In this document: positions 44,573 to 53,724 of the stretch, one piece after another | How positions within the stretch are numbered: position 1 is the first letter of the stretch | Layout: every line of letters starts with the position of its first letter | Assembly: GCF_023017105.1 (NCBI RefSeq) | Contig: NZ_JALKEV010000010.1 | Location: 1 to 64,000, forward strand | Direction: 5' to 3' | Origin: Halalkalibacter sp. APA_J-10(15) | GTDB taxonomy: Bacteria; Bacillota; Bacilli; Bacillales; Bacillaceae_D | Length of the DNA: 64,000 nucleotides | Translations under genes and position numbers: made by a program | Notes under the pieces: generated by a model | Told to the model about the DNA's origin: nothing | Seen by the model: only the letters and a program-made list of their open reading frames with translations | Database searches by the model: none

Positions 44573-45356
44573 CGATTCCCACCCTTTCATATGATGAATA
44601 TTTCCTTACCGTGCGCTTAAGCTGAATGACACATAGAGTGGCTCCTACTAGTAAGAACACGACGTGTAGAACAAGATTCACATGAGTGATAACCTCTACC
44701 CATGAATGTTGTGAGAACAAAAGAAAGCTAAACATGGCCCATAACGCCATAAATAAAGGGACAAACACCAATCCACGAACATGTACGCTAATAAATAAAG
44801 CAAGAGCCACAAACCATGTAAAAGGTGTCATCCAAGTTAACGAAACCTCCCAAAGAGAATAATGAGGAAGATTCGGCATGACTAAAATCGTCACACCAAC
44901 CATTAGGATGATGTTATAGACAGAAATGATGAAAAGTCTTGAAAGAACGACTTCATAAACAGAATGTTTACATGCCATCTCCATCTCAAGTAGTCCTTTA
45001 TCTCTTGCACGAAACACTTCTAATAGCCCTAATGCAAAGGGAAGAGGAGCTAATAAAATAAGAATAAAGAGTGGGTTTGTCATCGTCACATTCGAGATAT
45101 AGTAACCAATAAATAATAGAAAACAACTTATAGCCCAAAACCCTTTATGAATAAACGCTATCTCCCTTCCTGCCCGAGAAACCAACGCTCTCATCTTCTC
45201 GATTTTTGAACTAGCCTGCGTTTCTTTCTGAGGAACATATTGCCTTAATGAATCAACAGTTGACTCAATCATCTCATCATTGGGAAATTTCACAATATAA
45301 CAATCTAATTCATCCTGTAATTTCTTAAACTTATCGAAATGTTCGTTTTTCTTCAC
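44556..45356 (-). CDS. Membrane protein, probable anti-sigma partner or ABC-2-like subunit
   Basis: A protein of 266 residues starting at GTG 45356 after AGGAGGG, overlapping the sigma gene by 26 nt. A soluble N-terminal part (about 1-75) precedes six hydrophobic helices. Genes in this place after an ECF sigma factor usually code for an anti-sigma factor; the cytosolic head would suit that, but no zinc-binding HxxxCxxC motif is visible. The central helices also look like an ABC-2 membrane subunit. Neither reading is certain. Confidence 0.6.
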   Translation of the reverse strand: MKKNEHFDKFKKLQDELDCYIVKFPNDEMIESTVDSLRQYVPQKETQASSKIEKMRALVSRAGREIAFIHKGFWAISCFLLFIGYYISNVTMTNPLFILILLAPLPFALGLLEVFRARDKGLLEMEMACKHSVYEVVLSRLFIISVYNIILMVGVTILVMPNLPHYSLWEVSLTWMTPFTWFVALALFISVHVRGLVFVPLFMALWAMFSFLLFSQHSWVEVITHVNLVLHVVFLLVGATLCVIQLKRTVRKYSSYERVGIGEASF

Positions 45357-45900
45357 TCTCGTCCCCTCCTTTTAACCATCTTCTGAGCTTGTCTACTCCT
45401 TGCTTGACCCTTGATTTTACCGTTGCTTCCTTACTATTGGTTACTTCAGAAATCTCCTTCACCTTCAAACCGTGATAGAACCGTAAAATAATGGCCTCTC
45501 TCTGGTAATCAGGTAACTGCGCAACGGCTGCCTTTACTTTTTCACTATCAGCCTTTTTGCTAACTAAATCCCATACTGACTCCTGATGACTTGGCACATG
45601 AGTACCCAACTCTTCTTCACCAGCTTTCTTCTTATAAGCGCTACTTCGAAAATAATCACGACACTGATTAACCGCAATTTTAAGCAGCCAATGCTTAAAC
45701 TCTCCACTATTGTGATAGCTGGTAATTGATTTCATCAGCTTAATAAACACTTCTTGCGTCATATCATATGCGAGATGATAGTCGCCAACTTTTCGATAAA
45801 CGTATGAAAAAATAAGCTTATAATGTCTTTTGACTAGTACTTCCATCGCAGCTTGACTACCATTTATAATTTCCTCTATTAATTCTTGATCAGTCGGCAT
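45331..45900 (-). CDS. ECF-type RNA polymerase sigma factor
   Basis: A protein of 189 residues. ATG 45900 is preceded by AGAGGTGGTGAG. Region 2 (YKLIFSYVYRKVGDYHLAYD, MTQEVFIKLMKS) and region 4 with its HTH (LPDYQREAIILRFYHGLKVK, EISEVTNSKEATVKSRVKQG) are clear; regions 1.1 and 3 are absent as in the ECF group. It heads an operon with a membrane protein and an ABC transporter, the same layout as the sigY-yxlCDEFG operon of B. subtilis. It probably responds to envelope stress. Confidence 0.9.
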   Translation of the reverse strand: MPTDQELIEEIINGSQAAMEVLVKRHYKLIFSYVYRKVGDYHLAYDMTQEVFIKLMKSITSYHNSGEFKHWLLKIAVNQCRDYFRSSAYKKKAGEEELGTHVPSHQESVWDLVSKKADSEKVKAAVAQLPDYQREAIILRFYHGLKVKEISEVTNSKEATVKSRVKQGVDKLRRWLKGGDESEEKRTFR

Positions 45901-45950
45901 TCTCTCACCACCTCTACTTATCATAACGAAATAAAAAGAAATAAGGATTT

Positions 45951-45979
45951 AACATATTCATAATCATTCAACCTGTCAA
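45951..45979 (-). promoter_or_regulatory. Sigma-A promoter of the ECF operon
   Basis: On the minus strand a perfect TTGACA (45974-45979) is separated by 17 nt from TATGTT (45951-45956). The -35 box lies inside a long inverted repeat (45972-46009), so a repressor or structure could control it. Confidence 0.6.
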
Positions 45980-46009
45980 CTGTCTCGCAAAATCGAAACA
46001 GTCGACAGG
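45972..46009. terminator. 16-bp inverted repeat overlapping the ECF promoter
   Basis: CCTGTCAACTGTCTCG (45972-45987), a 6-nt loop and 45994-46009 form a stem with 14 Watson-Crick pairs, plus two positions that can pair as G-U in minus-strand RNA. On the plus strand it is followed by CTTTTT and looks like an intrinsic terminator, yet no plus-strand gene lies upstream. Confidence 0.6.
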
Positions 46010-46144
46010 CTTTTTGATTAGTTGCTACGATACGTCGCTTTGACTGGAATGGGGGCACGCTTTGAATAGAAGAAGTAACGTAAAAATACCTTTGAGAATT
46101 TTTTTGTCTACGTTCTGAATAATGATGACATTCTAGCTATACAA

Positions 46145-46174
46145 TAAGGAAAGCTGAGCAACAGTCTTTTCTTA
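46145..46174. repeat. Palindromic repeat, copy 4 (diverged, 30 bp)
   Basis: It begins TAAGGAAAGC and ends GTCTTTTCTTA. One substitution in the left arm and a changed, 1-nt longer middle make it the most diverged of the four copies. Confidence 0.65.
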
Positions 46175-46209
46175 ATTACGTCGTAATCGTTACAAGTGCT
46201 TGAGTTAAT

Positions 46210-46244
46210 CTGAAGGGATCCTTCTTTCAGACTAACATGTAACG
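46210..46244. repeat. Dispersed hairpin repeat, copy B
   Basis: It starts CTGAAGGGATCC, continues TTCTTTCAGACT and ends ACATGTAACG. It aligns with copy A at 6200-6235 over its whole length with a few changes and a small gap. Confidence 0.45.
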
Positions 46245-46314
46245 TATGAAGCCGACGCCACCCCTGAACCGGCTTACACACCCAACTTGACTACTCCTCA
46301 TACTTCTTCAAAAA

Positions 46315-46352
46315 AGAATGCCCTAAAAGGTCTTTACCCTTTAGAACATTCT
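46315..46352 (-). terminator. Terminator of the GH43 gene
   Basis: Outer AGAATG/CATTCT and inner CTAAAGG/CCTTTTAG pairing give a hairpin on the minus strand, followed by TTTTT (46310-46314). It starts 14 bp after the stop codon. Confidence 0.75.
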
Positions 46353-46365
46353 ATTACAAGCACAC

Positions 46366-47883
46366 TTATCGTTTAATTTTTTCATAATGAAAATAATCAA
46401 CATCTACATACCCACCGGTTCTCTTTGTCGGATAATTAAAGATTCCAATTCGATAGCCCATAAAATGATCTAACGTATATTTCATCCGTAAAGGCTCCCC
46501 GATTTGATTCCATTCTTGTCCGTTATATGAATAATAAAATGTCGCTAAATCTTGACTATCAATAAAGTTGAAATCAACTTTGAGATCGATTACTTCCTGT
46601 TCATATGGGATATTTTCGATTTCTCTTTCATTATGTCCGTCTTCGTTCATCGTCATCACAACACGATAGTCGTTACGACCCAAAGCCTTAACACCAACCG
46701 TACCGAAATGACTTTGAAGAGCAACCATCCCTGCATGGTCACCTGCCTCCATATGAGCTAGCTCAAGCTTAATTGAAGCCGAGCATTTTGGCCCTTCTGT
46801 CCGTTGTGTTAACGTATTTCGTGCCTGTAACACACTACTTACTAGCTGACACGTTTCTAGCCGCAAATAACCTGGACGCTTTTTCACAGACCATTTATCA
46901 TGATCAGGATTATGATTCCACTGCCAATTCAATGCTAGTTCATTGTCTTCATAAAAGAATTCATCACTTATGACAAGAGGCTTTTTCATTGTCGTTGTTT
47001 GCAAATCGATTTCAAACTCTTCCGGTGCCTTTCCATCGATTCCAATCATCGGCCAATCATCTTCCCAGCTTACAGGCAGTATGTATGGAATTCTTCCAAC
47101 CGCATCATGGTCTTGAAACAACATCGCAAACCACTCATTAGTCGGTGTATCGAAAATAGCACCTTGAGCAATCCCTTTATTAAAATATCCCATATCGTCA
47201 TCCAAAATAACTTTACGTTCATATTCTCCAAGTAGCTCCTTAGAACGATATGCGATTTGCCGTCTTCTCTGATTTCCTCCTGTTGGCCATTCAATAAATA
47301 GTAAGTAGTAGTAACCGTTCAGTTTGTAAGCATGGCACCCTTCGCATCGAAGACCGATCCCTTCCTTTTCAGTTTCTAGCAGCAGCTCGTTCACTCCACC
47401 CTCTTTGACTGCTTTTACATCCTCTGTTAGCTCTGTCATTCGGATATCACCACAGCCATAGATCACATAGACGCGCTCCTCATCTAATAACAGAGCGGGA
47501 TCATGGTAAATGCCTTCAATCGTTGAACGCTCCCACTCACCTTTTTCAATATCTTTAGTCTGATAAATGTAAAATTGATTCATATCATTACTAGAGAAGC
47601 AAACATAGAATGTTCCATTATGATGGCGTAAGCTAGCCGCCCACGACCCTTGTCCATAAATTCCTTTCTCATCTAACAGACAATGAGCATCATTGTCCTC
47701 TAACGTATCAAACACATAACCAACTATCTCCCAATCAGCCAAATTTTCTGACTTCATAATCGGACAGCCTGGTACTGTATGCATACTCGTACTCACCATA
47801 TAATAAACAGAGTCAACCCGAATCACATCAACATCGGGAATATCAGCCCAGTATATGGGGTTCCTTATCATTGTTTTTGTCAT
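46366..47883 (-). CDS. GH43-family glycoside hydrolase (cytoplasmic)
   Basis: A protein of 505 residues, ATG 47883, no signal peptide. The five-bladed propeller (about 1-300) starts NPIYWADIPDVDVIRV, where the general-base Asp lies; the Asp in GIYHDPALL and the acid Glu in RCEGCHAYK complete the expected triad. A C-terminal beta-sandwich (about 310-500; GYLRLETCQLVSSVLQARNT) is the concanavalin-like domain found in beta-xylosidase-type GH43 enzymes. Exo-acting beta-xylosidase, arabinofuranosidase or galactosidase activity is possible. It has its own promoter region after the sulfatase terminator but belongs to the same glycan locus. Confidence 0.88.
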   Translation of the reverse strand: MTKTMIRNPIYWADIPDVDVIRVDSVYYMVSTSMHTVPGCPIMKSENLADWEIVGYVFDTLEDNDAHCLLDEKGIYGQGSWAASLRHHNGTFYVCFSSNDMNQFYIYQTKDIEKGEWERSTIEGIYHDPALLLDEERVYVIYGCGDIRMTELTEDVKAVKEGGVNELLLETEKEGIGLRCEGCHAYKLNGYYYLLFIEWPTGGNQRRRQIAYRSKELLGEYERKVILDDDMGYFNKGIAQGAIFDTPTNEWFAMLFQDHDAVGRIPYILPVSWEDDWPMIGIDGKAPEEFEIDLQTTTMKKPLVISDEFFYEDNELALNWQWNHNPDHDKWSVKKRPGYLRLETCQLVSSVLQARNTLTQRTEGPKCSASIKLELAHMEAGDHAGMVALQSHFGTVGVKALGRNDYRVVMTMNEDGHNEREIENIPYEQEVIDLKVDFNFIDSQDLATFYYSYNGQEWNQIGEPLRMKYTLDHFMGYRIGIFNYPTKRTGGYVDVDYFHYEKIKR

Positions 47884-48001
47884 ACGATCTATCTCCCTTT
47901 TTCACCTGTATTGATAAACCTTTTATTTAACACTATAACAAAATAAACACAAAATAGAAATATAACTATTAATTATTTCATAATTATATTATCATTATAC
48001 G

Positions 48002-48049
48002 TAAAAAATCCTATTACGAATTCAATTGAATTCGTAATAGGATTTTTTA
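48002..48049. terminator. Perfect 48-bp palindrome, terminator of the sulfatase operon
   Basis: Both halves are exactly complementary with no loop (centre CAATTG at 48023-48028), with A6 at one end and T6 at the other. It lies 4 bp after the sulfatase stop codon and would stop transcription in either direction. Confidence 0.9.
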
Positions 48050-48052
48050 TAT

Positions 48053-49441
48053 TTATGCTAGTTGGTTTAACAATTGAGTCAATGAGTAGACAATATCTTC
48101 TTTCTCATTGACTAGATTATTCAGTTCCTTACGATCCGCTTGTAGGTCGTATAATTCCATTCCCTGTTCACCATGTTCTATCAATTTATATTGATGAGTA
48201 CGAACCATTTTAATTTGATTCCATTGAGCATATTGAAATGCTTTATGATTGCCTCTTGCTTGCCCTTTAATGATCGGATACAATGTTTTTCCATCTATAT
48301 TATGTGAGGTACAATCAATACCAGCCATTTCCAAAATGGTCGGAAACAAGTCGATCAGTTCCACTAATTCGTCATTCTTCGTTCCAGCAATATGATTTTC
48401 AGTTGGATCTGAAATAATTAACGGAACACGTACAGCTCCTTCATACATCACATTTTTTCTAAACAATCCATGATCACCTAGCATTTCGCCATGATCAGAA
48501 GCAAATAGAACAATCGTCTCTCGTTCCTCATGGCGTTCATTTATACGATCAACCAATGCTCCTACCCATTCATCTAAATGTGTAATCATTGCTACATAAT
48601 GCCTTTTCACTTCATTTAATGCCTCTTCTGTCAGATTCGCACTATGATCCTTTTGTCTTCTAATAATCCAAGACGGCTTACCTGTTTGTTTTTTAGGAAT
48701 AGATAGAGGGAACAGAGTATCCTTATACATATCATAATAACGCTTTGGTGCATCCCACGGATCGTGAGGGCTTAAGAAGTTCACACTACAAAACCACGGA
48801 TTCTCAGATGAAGCCTCTTCTATAAAGGAGCACGCCTGCCTCCCCACAAAAGAATCAATACGATCTTGTTCTTCTAGGATAGAACAGGACGAATACCACG
48901 GTGGCCGTCGTTCTCTGCCACGATAGTCTTCTATGTAGGTTTGCAGCAACCCTTTTTCTTCAAGGTAATATTGATAGGGTCCTGTCAACAACTGTCCTTG
49001 ACCATTTTTTATATGAGATTTCGCTGAGCTCATCTTCCCTTCCGTTTCAAATGGATGTGTATATCCAAAATGATAATTAATCGGTTTATTTCCTTTTTCT
49101 CCATATTGAAGGTCTGATTTATGTAACTCAAGCTTTCCAATTCCAGCAACTTGATAACCAGCCTGGCGTAATTCCTGCATATACGTTTTCTGATTTAAAG
49201 GAAAATGCTGATCATTATTTAACACATTGATCCGATGCGGATATCGACCACTCATCATTGATGCGCGACTAGGAACACACGCTGGGCTATTACAAACTGC
49301 CTGAGTAAATGTCACGCCCCGCTTCGCCAAGCGATTAATATGCGGGGTATGCACAACCGTTTGTGCATACCCAAGGTAATCAGCCCGCAATTGATCAAGT
49401 AAAATGAGTAAAATATTCGGCCGTCTCTCCTTACTACTCAT
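48053..49441 (-). CDS. Formylglycine-dependent sulfatase
   Basis: A protein of 462 residues, cytoplasmic by sequence. The signature C-V-P-S-R at 55-59 (ACVPSRASMMSGRYPHR) marks Cys55 for conversion to formylglycine, and Asp16 (LLLILLDQLRADYL region) and the block FASDHGEMLGDHG supply calcium ligands. It removes a sulfate ester from an imported oligosaccharide, presumably. Its ATG overlaps the PHP stop codon by one base and lacks a strong own site, so translation is coupled. No formylglycine-generating enzyme or anSME gene lies in the window, so maturation depends on one elsewhere. Confidence 0.92.
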   Translation of the reverse strand: MSSKERRPNILLILLDQLRADYLGYAQTVVHTPHINRLAKRGVTFTQAVCNSPACVPSRASMMSGRYPHRINVLNNDQHFPLNQKTYMQELRQAGYQVAGIGKLELHKSDLQYGEKGNKPINYHFGYTHPFETEGKMSSAKSHIKNGQGQLLTGPYQYYLEEKGLLQTYIEDYRGRERRPPWYSSCSILEEQDRIDSFVGRQACSFIEEASSENPWFCSVNFLSPHDPWDAPKRYYDMYKDTLFPLSIPKKQTGKPSWIIRRQKDHSANLTEEALNEVKRHYVAMITHLDEWVGALVDRINERHEERETIVLFASDHGEMLGDHGLFRKNVMYEGAVRVPLIISDPTENHIAGTKNDELVELIDLFPTILEMAGIDCTSHNIDGKTLYPIIKGQARGNHKAFQYAQWNQIKMVRTHQYKLIEHGEQGMELYDLQADRKELNNLVNEKEDIVYSLTQLLNQLA

Positions 49442-50193
49442 TAAACACTCAAACTTTTCTTTAATGTTTTTTTAACTAAACGGGCTGCCTTTACCTTTTC
49501 CTTTAAACATGGTGAAATCTCGATATCATAAGCATTTCTCATAATCACATCTTTCAATTCTTGAATAGTAGAGACTTCTTCTCTCAAATCATTATAAACA
49601 CTACCAAATTGAAGAGAGTGATGAGTGTCACTTCCCGCAACAACAGGAAGCTGTAATTCATTTGCAAAAATAACTAATTCCATTCTCATTTTCAGGCCTT
49701 GATGGTATAAATCTGTCGCATTTAAATCTAAAGCATCTAATTGCTTTAAACGCCCCTTATCAAGATGAGCTAGCCCTTTGGATTCTCTAAATGGATGTGC
49801 ACCGATTTTCAAGACATGATAAGGACGAACGAATGCTAATAAGCTATCAAAAGGAATAAAGCTCTCTTTTGCACGATACGGAACTAAGAATTCATTTATC
49901 TCTTTCATGTCTTGACGTTTTCCGATGAGGAGAATATGACCGACCTCTTGAATATCAACCTCCATCCCAGGAAATACTCGCAAGCCCTCCACATCATAGT
50001 AGTCATTCATATAAGAATAATGGGCATCTAATGTATCATAAATAAATTCAAAGTTAGTCGTATTAAAATGCTCTGTTAACGCAAAGCCACTTAAACCAAT
50101 TTCTTTCGCTTGTAGAACATGCTCACGAAACCCATCTAACGTAAATTCTGCTTTTTTACTCAACTTTCCATGTGTATGCAAATCAATCTTCAT
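49441..50193 (-). CDS. PHP-domain metal-dependent hydrolase
   Basis: A protein of 250 residues, ATG 50193 with GGAGG 6 nt upstream. The PHP metal ligands are visible: His6 and His8 (DLHTHG), the pair in LTEHFN, Glu in FPGMEVD, His in IGAHPFR and the AGSDTHH end motif. PHP proteins act on phosphate esters (histidinol phosphate, polymerase proofreading and others). Placed between a sugar lipoprotein and a sulfatase it could remove a phosphate from an imported glycan fragment, but this is inference. Confidence 0.87.
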   Translation of the reverse strand: MKIDLHTHGKLSKKAEFTLDGFREHVLQAKEIGLSGFALTEHFNTTNFEFIYDTLDAHYSYMNDYYDVEGLRVFPGMEVDIQEVGHILLIGKRQDMKEINEFLVPYRAKESFIPFDSLLAFVRPYHVLKIGAHPFRESKGLAHLDKGRLKQLDALDLNATDLYHQGLKMRMELVIFANELQLPVVAGSDTHHSLQFGSVYNDLREEVSTIQELKDVIMRNAYDIEISPCLKEKVKAARLVKKTLKKSLSV

Positions 50194-50208
50194 TATATAC
50201 CTCCATTT

Positions 50209-51765
50209 TCATTGACGCGCAGTGTTATATTCAAAATATAATTGATTCACTTCATCGATGATTTCTTGTCCACCATTCTCAAGCCATTGTTCAACAGCTA
50301 ATTGAACATCCTCCATCCCTCTTCTACCGACCACAACCTCTGTTAACATTTGCTCGAACTCCGCATTTAGCTGCGCACCGATTTCAACATTTTTGTCCGA
50401 GACTAATCCGGGGTTATCATCCTCCCAAATATACTTCTCATTCATTTCATATTGAGCAGCTAACTCTTGCTCAAACTCTTCACCTAACCACCAGTAAGCC
50501 CGATGCAACGGATTCCATGCTCTTAATATATCCGTTCCAATTGATGCCGGCTCATGCTCTTCCCATGCATCTAATTGTTCAACCGTACCATCTTCATGAA
50601 CCGTATAATGAATATCCTCTAAACCATGACGTGTAATTTCATATCCTTCCGTAATGTTCCATTCATAGATCGCTAGAATTCGATGCGCCTTTTCCTGAGT
50701 AACATTAGCATTAATCACCTTTTTAAAATAACTAGGCCTTGTCGGTGTCGTTCTTTCCCCATCTGGACCAGCTGGAGGGGGAAGGAACGTCAACGCCGCA
50801 TCCGGATCATGAGCTTTAATATCCTCTGCTTCTTTCCTATGAACACTATTTGGATTCACGTATTCAATACCAGCAATTCCTTCACTCAAGCGTTCATTAG
50901 CATCACGCCAATCGCTATGCAGCATGAAATCCTTATCTAACACATCCTCCTCATAAGCCTTCCTCATAAATGTAATATATTCTGTTAACTCATCCAATTG
51001 CGCTTGATATGGCACAAGCTCACCGTCAATTTCTTTCCATTCTCGCGCAAGCCCGAATGCTCCGCCTCTCCATGCTGTTCCTTCTTCTGCAAACAAGCCT
51101 AGAGCAGAAAAGCCGATTGTATCATTCCGACCAGTCCCATTTGGATCTTGATTAGCGAACGCATGAGCCACCTCATAAAATTCTTCCAATGTATCCGGTA
51201 CGTCTAATCCAAGATTATCGAGCCAATCTTGACGGATCGCAAGTACATTTCTTGTTTGCAAGCGGTATTCAGGCACCCCAAAATAGTGCCCTGGTGGATT
51301 TAACACTTCCCATGCCCACGTCGGTATTCCAGCTTCAAGCTCCGGATGGTATTCAAGCAAAGGTTTCACATCATAATAAGCACCGCGTTCTGCCCAATCA
51401 TTAAACATTCGTGGATCATTATAACCGAAGCGCCAAATATCTGGTAAATCACCACTTGCTGCAAGAGTACTTAAATACGTATCAAAATCATCACGATCAT
51501 AATAGTGGATATCAAACGTGACATTAAATTTTTCTTCAATGTATTCAAATACTGCGTTACCTTCATATTGAATGGGTGAACCAGTTGTTAGCATCGAAAT
51601 CGTTAAATGTTCATCAAAGTTATATGGTTCAAAGTCATCTACTACCTCTGCATCTAATAATTCTTTATTTTCCTCTGTTTGCATAGTCTCTTCACTATTA
51701 GTAGCACAACCTACGACAACTAAAACGAACAGCAATAACAATACAAACCATCCATATTTCTTCAT
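50209..51765 (-). CDS. Lipoprotein, extracellular solute-binding protein (YtcQ/LplA type)
   Basis: A protein of 518 residues. Signal peptide with lipobox VVGC at about residue 20. The length and opening LTISMLTTGSPIQYEGN, FNVTFDIHYYDRDDFDTYLS match the long LplA/YtcQ-type binding proteins of Gram-positives that take oligosaccharides such as rhamnogalacturonan or glycosaminoglycan fragments. It follows the two permeases in the operon by 104 bp. Probable catcher of the glycan that the sulfatase and GH43 process. Confidence 0.9.
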   Translation of the reverse strand: MKKYGWFVLLLLFVLVVVGCATNSEETMQTEENKELLDAEVVDDFEPYNFDEHLTISMLTTGSPIQYEGNAVFEYIEEKFNVTFDIHYYDRDDFDTYLSTLAASGDLPDIWRFGYNDPRMFNDWAERGAYYDVKPLLEYHPELEAGIPTWAWEVLNPPGHYFGVPEYRLQTRNVLAIRQDWLDNLGLDVPDTLEEFYEVAHAFANQDPNGTGRNDTIGFSALGLFAEEGTAWRGGAFGLAREWKEIDGELVPYQAQLDELTEYITFMRKAYEEDVLDKDFMLHSDWRDANERLSEGIAGIEYVNPNSVHRKEAEDIKAHDPDAALTFLPPPAGPDGERTTPTRPSYFKKVINANVTQEKAHRILAIYEWNITEGYEITRHGLEDIHYTVHEDGTVEQLDAWEEHEPASIGTDILRAWNPLHRAYWWLGEEFEQELAAQYEMNEKYIWEDDNPGLVSDKNVEIGAQLNAEFEQMLTEVVVGRRGMEDVQLAVEQWLENGGQEIIDEVNQLYFEYNTARQ

Positions 51766-51869
51766 TCTTATTCCATCCTCCTTTTTTAACTACCTTAGAC
51801 AAACATCACCATAATCTTATGAATAACAAACGGTTCATCAACCAACTCCTTTCTGTTCATTTTCTCCTC

Positions 51870-52736
51870 CTACTCCTTCACAGACCCTAATAAAAAACCT
51901 TTATTAAAATACTTCTGAAAGAAAGGAAACACGATAATAAGAGGCGTAATCGTAATCACAATCGCAGCCATCGGAACAGCTGGACTAAATAAAATGTCTG
52001 CTGTTTCACTTCCTAATAATTCTTCATCCTGTATGATCAACCGCCTAAGCATGACTTGTAACGGCATTAGACTTTGATCATGTAAATACAAAATTGCTTC
52101 AAAATAAGAGTTCCAATGCGCAACCATATAAAAAATCGTAAAGGTTGCAATCGCCGGCTTCGCTAATGGTAAGGCAACCGTCAGTAGTAAACGCCACTCC
52201 CCACAACCATCAATTCTTGCTGCATCCTCTAACTCACGTGGAATATTACCAAACAAGCCACGCATAACGATTAAATAAAACGGAGAAATCGCACTCGTTA
52301 ACCAGATCGCCCAATACGAATCAAGCAGCCCTAAGCTATTTACAATTAAGTAAAGTGGAATCATCCCACCACTAAAAAGCATTGTAAATAAAACCATAAA
52401 ATTGATCACTGTGCGTCCTGGTAGCCATTTTTTTGATAAGCCATATGCCATCAACGTAGTGAGTAAAACATTCAAAAACGTCCCTACCACTGTAATCACT
52501 ACCGCGTTTTTAAAGGCATTTAGAAACTCCTTGTTATTCATTAAATAGATATAAGCATCAAACGTAAGCTCTCTCGGTATGATAAAAAAGCCTCTAGTTA
52601 CAAATTCACTTCGTTCTGCGATTGAACTACCGTACACATAGAGCAACGGTAATAGAACTGTTAATGTAATGAGAGAGATCATCGTACAGACAATAAGATC
52701 GAATAGTTTATCCTCTGTTAGCTTAAGCTTCCTCAT
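51870..52736 (-). CDS. YtcP/LplC-type ABC permease
   Basis: A protein of 288 residues with six transmembrane segments and the EAA-type loop LEDAARIDGCGEWRLLLTVALP. The opening SLITLTVLLPLLYVYGSSIAE and the ending FQKYFNKGFLLGSVKE are hallmarks of the YtcP/LplC subgroup. Start ATG 52736 overlaps the stop of the YteP-type partner by one base (TAATG). Confidence 0.93.
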   Translation of the reverse strand: MRKLKLTEDKLFDLIVCTMISLITLTVLLPLLYVYGSSIAERSEFVTRGFFIIPRELTFDAYIYLMNNKEFLNAFKNAVVITVVGTFLNVLLTTLMAYGLSKKWLPGRTVINFMVLFTMLFSGGMIPLYLIVNSLGLLDSYWAIWLTSAISPFYLIVMRGLFGNIPRELEDAARIDGCGEWRLLLTVALPLAKPAIATFTIFYMVAHWNSYFEAILYLHDQSLMPLQVMLRRLIIQDEELLGSETADILFSPAVPMAAIVITITPLIIVFPFFQKYFNKGFLLGSVKE

Positions 52737-53695
52737 TAATAAACCCCTTCCTTCCCCATCTTCTTTGCAATCGTATTTGCGACCATGACCATACTAAGTG
52801 CTATCACTGATTTAAATAAACCAACTGCAGTCGTATAGCTAAATTGCCCACCAATAACACCTGCACGATACACATATGTATCAAATACATCTGAAACACT
52901 CATGTTCAAGGAATTTTGAAGTAAGTAAATATGAGTAAAGCTTAAATCCATAAACCCACCAAAGCGTAAGATCAACATAATCACAATTAAATACATAATT
53001 GAAGGAAGTGTAATATACCAAATCATTTGCAATCTAGTTGCCCCATCCACCCTAGCAGCTTCATACAACTGTGGATTAATAGAAGACATCGCCGCCAAAT
53101 AAACGATCGCATCCCAACCCATCCCATTCCAAATATTATGAATGACCCATAACGGTCGAAAATAACCTGGATCTGTCATAAGTTCAATCCGATCAAATCT
53201 AAGATCAACAAGCAGGTTATTGATGCTTCCATTTTGTGTCGAGAACATCATAACGGTGATCCCAACGATAACAACCCATGATACAAAGTGCGGTGTGTAT
53301 AAAATCGTTTGAATGGTTGTCCGAAAAAAACGTAACCGAATTTCATTTAATAGTAGAGCTAATAGAATAGGTGCAGGAAAATAAAAGATAATATCATAAA
53401 TACTCAACACAAATGTATTCCATAATAAACTTAAGAAAACACGCTCTTCAAACAGTCGAATAAAATGTTCAATTCCTACCCACTCACTTTGGAAGAAGCC
53501 TTTAAACGGATCATATTCCATAAAGGCAACGGACAAGCCAACCATCGGTCCATATTTAAACAAGAGGAAGAACAGTACACCAGGTAACATCATGATATAA
53601 AGAGGAATCCCTCTTTTTATCAATCTGATTCGTTCGTTCTTCTTATTTATTCTTACATGTTTATTGCTATGTAATTCTGTGTTTGCTTGAGACAT
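52736..53695 (-). CDS. YteP/LplB-type ABC permease
   Basis: A protein of 319 residues. The cytoplasmic basic head (KHVRINKKNERIRLIKRG) is followed by six helices, LFKYGPMVGLSVAFMEYDPF after helix 1 and the EAA loop YEAARVDGATRLQMIWYITLP, both typical of YteP/LplB. It is the first gene of the operon permease-permease-lipoprotein-PHP-sulfatase, preceded by a GntR-type operator. No ATPase gene; a shared MsmX-type ATPase is expected. Confidence 0.93.
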   Translation of the reverse strand: MSQANTELHSNKHVRINKKNERIRLIKRGIPLYIMMLPGVLFFLLFKYGPMVGLSVAFMEYDPFKGFFQSEWVGIEHFIRLFEERVFLSLLWNTFVLSIYDIIFYFPAPILLALLLNEIRLRFFRTTIQTILYTPHFVSWVVIVGITVMMFSTQNGSINNLLVDLRFDRIELMTDPGYFRPLWVIHNIWNGMGWDAIVYLAAMSSINPQLYEAARVDGATRLQMIWYITLPSIMYLIVIMLILRFGGFMDLSFTHIYLLQNSLNMSVSDVFDTYVYRAGVIGGQFSYTTAVGLFKSVIALSMVMVANTIAKKMGKEGVY

Positions 53696-53716
53696 ACAGA
53701 CCTCCTCATTTATGTT

Positions 53717-53724
53717 GTATAGAC
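53717..53724. promoter_or_regulatory. GntR/HutC-type operator core
   Basis: GTATAGAC fits the GTNTANAC core of HutC-subfamily operators. It lies 22 bp before the permease start in the region shared with the divergent GntR gene, whose product is the likely binder. Confidence 0.55.

Larger units (their letters stand above)
46010..46365. other. Intergenic region with repeat copies between ECF operon and GH43
   Basis: No coding frame with a ribosome site is present. It holds the palindromic repeat copy 4 (46145-46174), the hairpin repeat copy B (46210-46244) and the GH43 terminator (46315-46352). A GC-richer patch near 46250-46290 shows nothing recognisable. Confidence 0.6.
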
